Shown one piece after another: positions 60,283-64,000 of a DNA stretch of 64,000 nt; positions within the stretch are counted from its first letter, which is position 1, and each line of letters begins with the position of its first letter. A program made the translations under genes and the position numbers. A model generated the notes under the pieces. The model searched no databases, was not told where the DNA came from, and saw only the letters and a list, made by a program, of their open reading frames with translations. Source of the DNA: Oxalobacteraceae bacterium (GTDB taxonomy: Bacteria > Pseudomonadota > Gammaproteobacteria > Burkholderiales > Burkholderiaceae_D). The stretch covers positions 1-64,000 of the forward strand of contig JANXTY010000016.1 in the NCBI GenBank assembly GCA_025352145.1, written 5' to 3'.

Positions 60283-60845
60283 GTTGGAAGCGAATATTTG
60301 ATCTATTACTGGTTTTGGCTGCAGCTGTGATTTTGACGATTCCAGTTTTACTGGCGGCAGTGGCGATACGACTGACTTCTCCAGGACCAGTGCTGTATTG
60401 GTCAGACCGCGTTGGGCGGCACAACAAGCTATTCAAGATGCCCAAGTTTCGCAGCATGCGGATGGGCACACCCGCCGTAGCTACGCATTTGTTGGTCGAT
60501 CCCAAGGCGCATCTCACGCCGGTTGGTAGTTTTTTGCGCAAGAGTAGCCTGGACGAGTTGCCGCAACTTTGGAGCATTCTGGTTGGCGACATGAGTTTTG
60601 TGGGGCCGCGTCCAGCGCTGTTTAACCAGCACGACTTGATTGGGCTGCGTACCCAGTACGGCGTGCATGAGCTGGTGCCCGGACTGACCGGTTGGGCGCA
60701 AATAAACGGGCGCGATGAGTTGCCGATCCCTGACAAGGTCAAGTTGGATGCAGAGTATCTGCATTGCCAGTCGCTGGCGTTTGACAATCGTATTTTGTGG
60801 CTGACCTTTGTCAAGGTGCTGCGACGAGATGGGGTGTCGCATTGA
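60279..60845 (+). CDS. Undecaprenyl-phosphate sugar-1-phosphate transferase (PglC-like initiating enzyme)
   Basis: A 188-residue small monotopic phosphoglycosyl transferase that starts the repeat unit by placing a sugar-1-phosphate on undecaprenyl phosphate. One N-terminal re-entrant hydrophobic helix (IFDLLLVLAAAVILTIPVLLAAVAI), then RVGRHNKLFKMPKFRSM, the catalytic Asp-Glu pair in KSSLDELPQLWSIL, DMSFVGPRPAL and PGLTGWAQINGRDELP. It is the short form lacking the extra N-terminal helices of WcaJ/WbaP. Last rightward gene of the locus. Confidence 0.93.
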   Translation: MSWKRIFDLLLVLAAAVILTIPVLLAAVAIRLTSPGPVLYWSDRVGRHNKLFKMPKFRSMRMGTPAVATHLLVDPKAHLTPVGSFLRKSSLDELPQLWSILVGDMSFVGPRPALFNQHDLIGLRTQYGVHELVPGLTGWAQINGRDELPIPDKVKLDAEYLHCQSLAFDNRILWLTFVKVLRRDGVSH

Positions 60846-60912
60846 CGATCGGATGATTTATTGGTTTTTTTTGAAAAATTTTCCCGCAGCCTCACGTCTT
60901 GCCAAAAGACTA

Positions 60913-60932
60913 GGCAGCACCTTGGTGCTGCC
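60913..60932. terminator. Strong hairpin between convergent transferase and dehydratase genes
   Basis: GGCAGCACC and GGTGCTGCC form a perfect nine-base stem with a two-base formal loop, in the 195-base gap between convergent genes. A T-run does not directly follow on either strand, so it may be an imperfect bidirectional terminator. Confidence 0.5.
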
Positions 60933-61040
60933 ATAGACCCATCGACTTTATAAACGAAGCCATGGGCGTCCGTTATGCAAACTCAAAGTGCGCACCACTA
61001 CCGTTCAACATAAATTAAAAAGCTTCCAGGGGCGCTCACG

Positions 61041-62975
61041 TTATCTAATTTGTTCTTCCTTGGGAAAATTTTTAGTCATTTTCTCTTGCCACACAAAATC
61101 AACAATTTCAGAAGACGGGTGATACCCATTAATCATTTTAAGTAACTGAGTGCGGATTGCTTCATGGTCGCAGCGTTCACATGCGTCATCAAGTTGGTTC
61201 AACATAATTTTTAAAAATGGCCATTCGATCGCTGCTTCTTGGGCGCGCATGATGAGTGGGTGTTCCGTGCCTGTGACGTTGGTTCCAATTAATAACTCTT
61301 CGTATAATTTTTCCCCGGGGCGTAATCCGATGTATTGGATTTCTATGGCGCCGTGAGGGGCATCTGCCGATTTAACTTCATGGCCACTCAAGTGGATCAT
61401 ACGCTCGGCAAGATCGGCAATGCGCATGGGCTTGCCCATGTCTAGGACAAATACATCGCCACCCTTCCCCATGGACCCTGCTTGAAGCACTAACTGGGCT
61501 GCCTCGGGGATTGTCATGAAATAGCGCGTAATTTCAGGGTGCGTTAACGTAATTGGGCCGCCCGCTGCAATTTGTTTGCGAAATAAGGGGACAACTGATC
61601 CAGAAGATCCGAGAACGTTGCCAAAGCGAACCATTGAGAAGCAAGTTTTGGAACCCTGCACGGCGAAAGCTTGCAGGATGAGTTCGGACAGGCGTTTCGT
61701 AGCGCCCATGACATTGGTAGGGCGCACTGCTTTGTCCGAGGAAATAAGGACGAAACATTTGACTTCTGCGGCCATTGCGGCGTTGGCAAAATTCAGTGTG
61801 CCGAATGCGTTATTTTGGATGCCTTCGATGGGGTTGCTTTCGACCAGAGGAACGTGCTTATAGGCGGCTGCGTGGTACACGGTGTCGACTGCAAACGTGG
61901 ACAGAACGGCTTTGCATTTTTCGTAATTCAGAACCGATCCAATGCAGGCAATTAGTTCAACTCTCAAGTCTTCGGCAACATTGATGTTTTGTAGTTCCTG
62001 TTCAATCGTATAGAGTGAGAATTCGGAAATGTCGAACAAAATGAGGCGCTTGGGTTGAAGGGCGATGATTTGACGGCACAGCTCAGAACCGATGGAACCA
62101 CCGGCACCGCTGACCATGATGCATTTGCCATAAATGCAGCTTGATAGTAGTCGCGGATTTGGTTCGACCTGGTCGCGACTGAGTAAGTCTTCGATCTCGA
62201 TCTGGCGCACGTCTTCAGCACGGGCTAGGCCGTTCATTACCGCGGTCATTGGAGGCGGAATTTTGATGGAAATCTTGAGTGGTTCTAATCGATTGATGAT
62301 ACAGCGTTGCTGGCTGCGCGTAAGCGAGGGCATGGCTAGTAGGATGGCGTTGATACGGTATTTCTCTGCTAATTCCGGCAGTCGGTTTGAAGGAAAAACT
62401 TTAATTCCATGAACAGTTGTATGGTGGAGCTGTGGATTGTCGTCGATGAAGAAAGCAGGCCGGTATTGTTGGCCCGCGACTAATTCGGTAACTAAAAGGC
62501 TTCCTGTTTTACCTGCACCATAGATCGCCACTCGCCGGTGGTTTATATCACGTGCACGGAGCAGAAACCCGCGTGCGGCAAAACGGCTTGTGAGTAGATA
62601 CAGGATGGTATTGACCCAGTAAATCCAGAGCGTGGTGGGCGTACACTGTTCCCCTTTTATGATAAAAGAAAATACAGCGAGTACTACGGTCGACAAGGTT
62701 GCAGCCAGTATGACGGTAGAGATTATTTTTTGGTCGATATACCGAATAACTGCACGATATAACCCCAAGCTGATGAAAATTGGAATGGAAGCGGCCGCCG
62801 TTGCTAATGCGAGTAGCCCATATTGGCTTAAAAGATCGAGAGTGAGGCCGCTGAACCGTAGGATCAGTGCAAAATAAAACAAGATGGGCAGACAGCTAAA
62901 ATCAGCGCTGGCTGCGATCATTTGTTTCTTGATGCGAGGTAAATGCAAAAACAGATTTTTCATTGTAACGATCAA
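61041..62975 (-). CDS. WbpM/CapD-like UDP-N-acetylglucosamine 4,6-dehydratase (membrane-anchored)
   Basis: A 644-residue polysaccharide-biosynthesis dehydratase. Four N-terminal membrane helices (residues about 20-140) precede a first nucleotide-binding domain (IYGAGKTGSLLV) and the catalytic SDR domain with VSGAGGSIGSELCRQI near residue 290. The usual catalytic Tyr is replaced by Met in SSDKAVRPTNVMGATKR, the hallmark of the WbpM group. TTG 62975 is taken as start because GGAGGT lies nine bases before it; the ATG at 62963 has no such site. The product, a 4-keto-6-deoxy sugar, would feed the SDR and PglC-like genes opposite. Confidence 0.93.
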   Translation of the reverse strand: MIVTMKNLFLHLPRIKKQMIAASADFSCLPILFYFALILRFSGLTLDLLSQYGLLALATAAASIPIFISLGLYRAVIRYIDQKIISTVILAATLSTVVLAVFSFIIKGEQCTPTTLWIYWVNTILYLLTSRFAARGFLLRARDINHRRVAIYGAGKTGSLLVTELVAGQQYRPAFFIDDNPQLHHTTVHGIKVFPSNRLPELAEKYRINAILLAMPSLTRSQQRCIINRLEPLKISIKIPPPMTAVMNGLARAEDVRQIEIEDLLSRDQVEPNPRLLSSCIYGKCIMVSGAGGSIGSELCRQIIALQPKRLILFDISEFSLYTIEQELQNINVAEDLRVELIACIGSVLNYEKCKAVLSTFAVDTVYHAAAYKHVPLVESNPIEGIQNNAFGTLNFANAAMAAEVKCFVLISSDKAVRPTNVMGATKRLSELILQAFAVQGSKTCFSMVRFGNVLGSSGSVVPLFRKQIAAGGPITLTHPEITRYFMTIPEAAQLVLQAGSMGKGGDVFVLDMGKPMRIADLAERMIHLSGHEVKSADAPHGAIEIQYIGLRPGEKLYEELLIGTNVTGTEHPLIMRAQEAAIEWPFLKIMLNQLDDACERCDHEAIRTQLLKMINGYHPSSEIVDFVWQEKMTKNFPKEEQIR

Positions 62976-63384
62976 AATTAAATTACCTCCGATAAGGCGG
63001 AGTGCTTATTTCTGGGTCTTCAGGAGAGGGATTAAAACAGTTAAGCAAGTTACGTAGGGAAGATGGCCGGCCCTCATTTTTTAAATACTTAGATTTTCTT
63101 GGGTGACACCCAAGCACCGATACGCAATATTCCATCGCTCAGGCGTTTCAGCAAGCATTCAATTTACAGTTGCCAATAACGCACTTCTGCTTCAGCATGG
63201 CATGCTCACGAAAGCAGTACAACTAGCATGATTAAGAGGTTTAACGGCGCAGCGGAGATGTTATGTAACGCATATTTTTCAATATTAGGTTAAGGCTATA
63301 GCATGTTTATTTTCAGGGAAAGTAGAAATTCATTTTTTGTAAGAATTTGTGACATATTTACTTCATAAAATATTTTTTCAAAGT
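62976..63384. other. Intergenic region between ptsI and the dehydratase gene
   Basis: A 409-base gap between two leftward genes. A perfect short inverted repeat, CTTGGGT-GAC-ACCCAAG (63098-63114), could be an operator or weak hairpin; no T-run follows on the minus strand. The part near ptsI (63260-63384) is AT-rich. The promoter of the dehydratase gene must lie here. No gene is recognised. Confidence 0.45.
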
Positions 63385-64000
63385 TTAGAAGCTGCGCAAT
63401 CGTTCTACTCCTAAGGTGATATTGGTTGGTTCAACTGATTTAAGGATGCGCTTGACTTGGGGTTCGATTAGGGTGATATCGCTATTAAGGATTTCCTGTT
63501 TTACCGAGAGCAGCTGCGCAGGGTACATCGAAAATGCGCGTAAACCCATTCCCAATAACAGGCGAGTCAGCTTGGTGTCGCCGGCCATTTCGCCGCAGAC
63601 CGCTACCGGAATGCCGGCTTTTTTCCCGGCATTGATGGTCATCGAAATTAATTGCAAAATAGCCGGATGCAAAGGATTATAGAGATGGGCGACCTCGTGG
63701 TCGACACGATCAATTGCCAAGGTGTATTGGATCAGATCATTAGTACCTATCGATAGAAAATCGACTCGTTTAATGAACATGGGAAGTGCCAAAGCGGCGG
63801 CTGGGATTTCTATCATCGCGCCAATCGGAATCGATGGGGCGAATTTTTTATTGGCTTCACGAAGTTGTGCTTTGGCTTGTTCGATCATCGCCAAGGTTTG
63901 GTCGATTTCAAAGGCATGGGCCATCATCGGGATCAGGAGATGCACCGGCCCGTAGGCAGATGCACGCAAGATTGCCCGGAGCTGGGTCAAAAATAATTGC
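63385..64000 (-). CDS. ptsI: Phosphoenolpyruvate-protein phosphotransferase (enzyme I), 3' part
   Basis: The C-terminal ~204 residues of PTS enzyme I; the gene continues past the right edge of the window, so the N-terminal domain with the phospho-His is not seen. Visible are the PEP-binding barrel segments TQLRAILRASAYG, IGAMIEIPAAAL, the signature DFLSIGTNDLIQYTLAIDR, and the catalytic Cys in VAVCGEMAGD, followed by LLGMGLRAFSM. Enzyme I passes phosphate from PEP to HPr. The Ile of GAMIEIPAA (usually Thr) is a small variation. Confidence 0.93.
   Translation of the reverse strand, partial: QLFLTQLRAILRASAYGPVHLLIPMMAHAFEIDQTLAMIEQAKAQLREANKKFAPSIPIGAMIEIPAAALALPMFIKRVDFLSIGTNDLIQYTLAIDRVDHEVAHLYNPLHPAILQLISMTINAGKKAGIPVAVCGEMAGDTKLTRLLLGMGLRAFSMYPAQLLSVKQEILNSDITLIEPQVKRILKSVEPTNITLGVERLRSF

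Overview
The window reads as the chromosome of a betaproteobacterium in the Burkholderiales, most likely an Oxalobacteraceae-like genus. This rests on protein-level resemblance and on the gene orders hemA-prfA-(dsbB)-prmC and mnmG-rsmG-parA-parB-atpIBEFHAGDC. It is an inference from reading the sequence, not a database match. Only the first ~112 bases disagree: they are very GC-rich, encode the P-loop start of an actinobacterial-type SelB, and are fused directly to an ISAs1-type transposase remnant, which looks like a chimeric contig end.

Left part (0.4-12.6 kb): a phosphorelay block (a CheY-like regulator, a 1436-residue hybrid kinase with a TPR-like N-terminus, two PAS, two receiver and one Hpt domain, then an overlapping HD-GYP regulator), a CAP-domain lipoprotein, a compact bufferin metallophore operon (bufA, hairpin, bufB, bufC; a modified-peptide copper-buffering system), small hypotheticals, a DUF475/TerC-like membrane protein and an orphan OmpR-type regulator. 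Next (12.7-22.4 kb) come housekeeping genes: hemA, prfA, dsbB, prmC, a ZIP metal transporter, a secreted GH43-type glycosidase, a secreted metallo-beta-lactamase-fold hydrolase and ettA.

Centre (22.4-40.6 kb): an origin-proximal region. AT-rich DnaA-box clusters lie at 22.5-22.7 and 28.6-28.7 kb, on either side of a leftward block glpK-glpD / serA-serC. A near-perfect parS site sits at 28800-28815, just before rightward mnmG-rsmG-parA-parB and the complete F1Fo ATP synthase operon, which ends at a UUCG-loop terminator. Genes diverge from the 28.3-28.9 kb gap, as expected next to a replication origin, although dnaA is not in the window.

Right part (41-63 kb): a Wzx/Wzy-type polysaccharide locus. 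It holds the SLBB/Wza-type export protein, a Wzz-type chain-length protein, Ugd (UDP-glucuronate), a WbpB/WbpD/WbpE-like trio for a 3-acetamido sugar, a methyltransferase, a GT4 glycosyltransferase, an AsnB-type amidotransferase, a fused GT4-GT2 glycosyltransferase, the flippase, a D-glucuronyl C5-epimerase-domain protein, the polymerase, an SDR epimerase/reductase, a PglC-like initiating transferase and, on the opposite strand, a WbpM-like dehydratase. Together these predict an acidic, probably amidated and possibly iduronate-containing surface polysaccharide. The 3' part of ptsI closes the window.

Most novel-looking signals: the C5-epimerase plus amidotransferase combination in the polysaccharide locus, the bufferin operon with its internal terminator-like hairpin, the two DnaA-box clusters with parS, and two genes (glpD and the ZIP transporter) whose conserved N-termini begin at ATT rather than a usual start codon.
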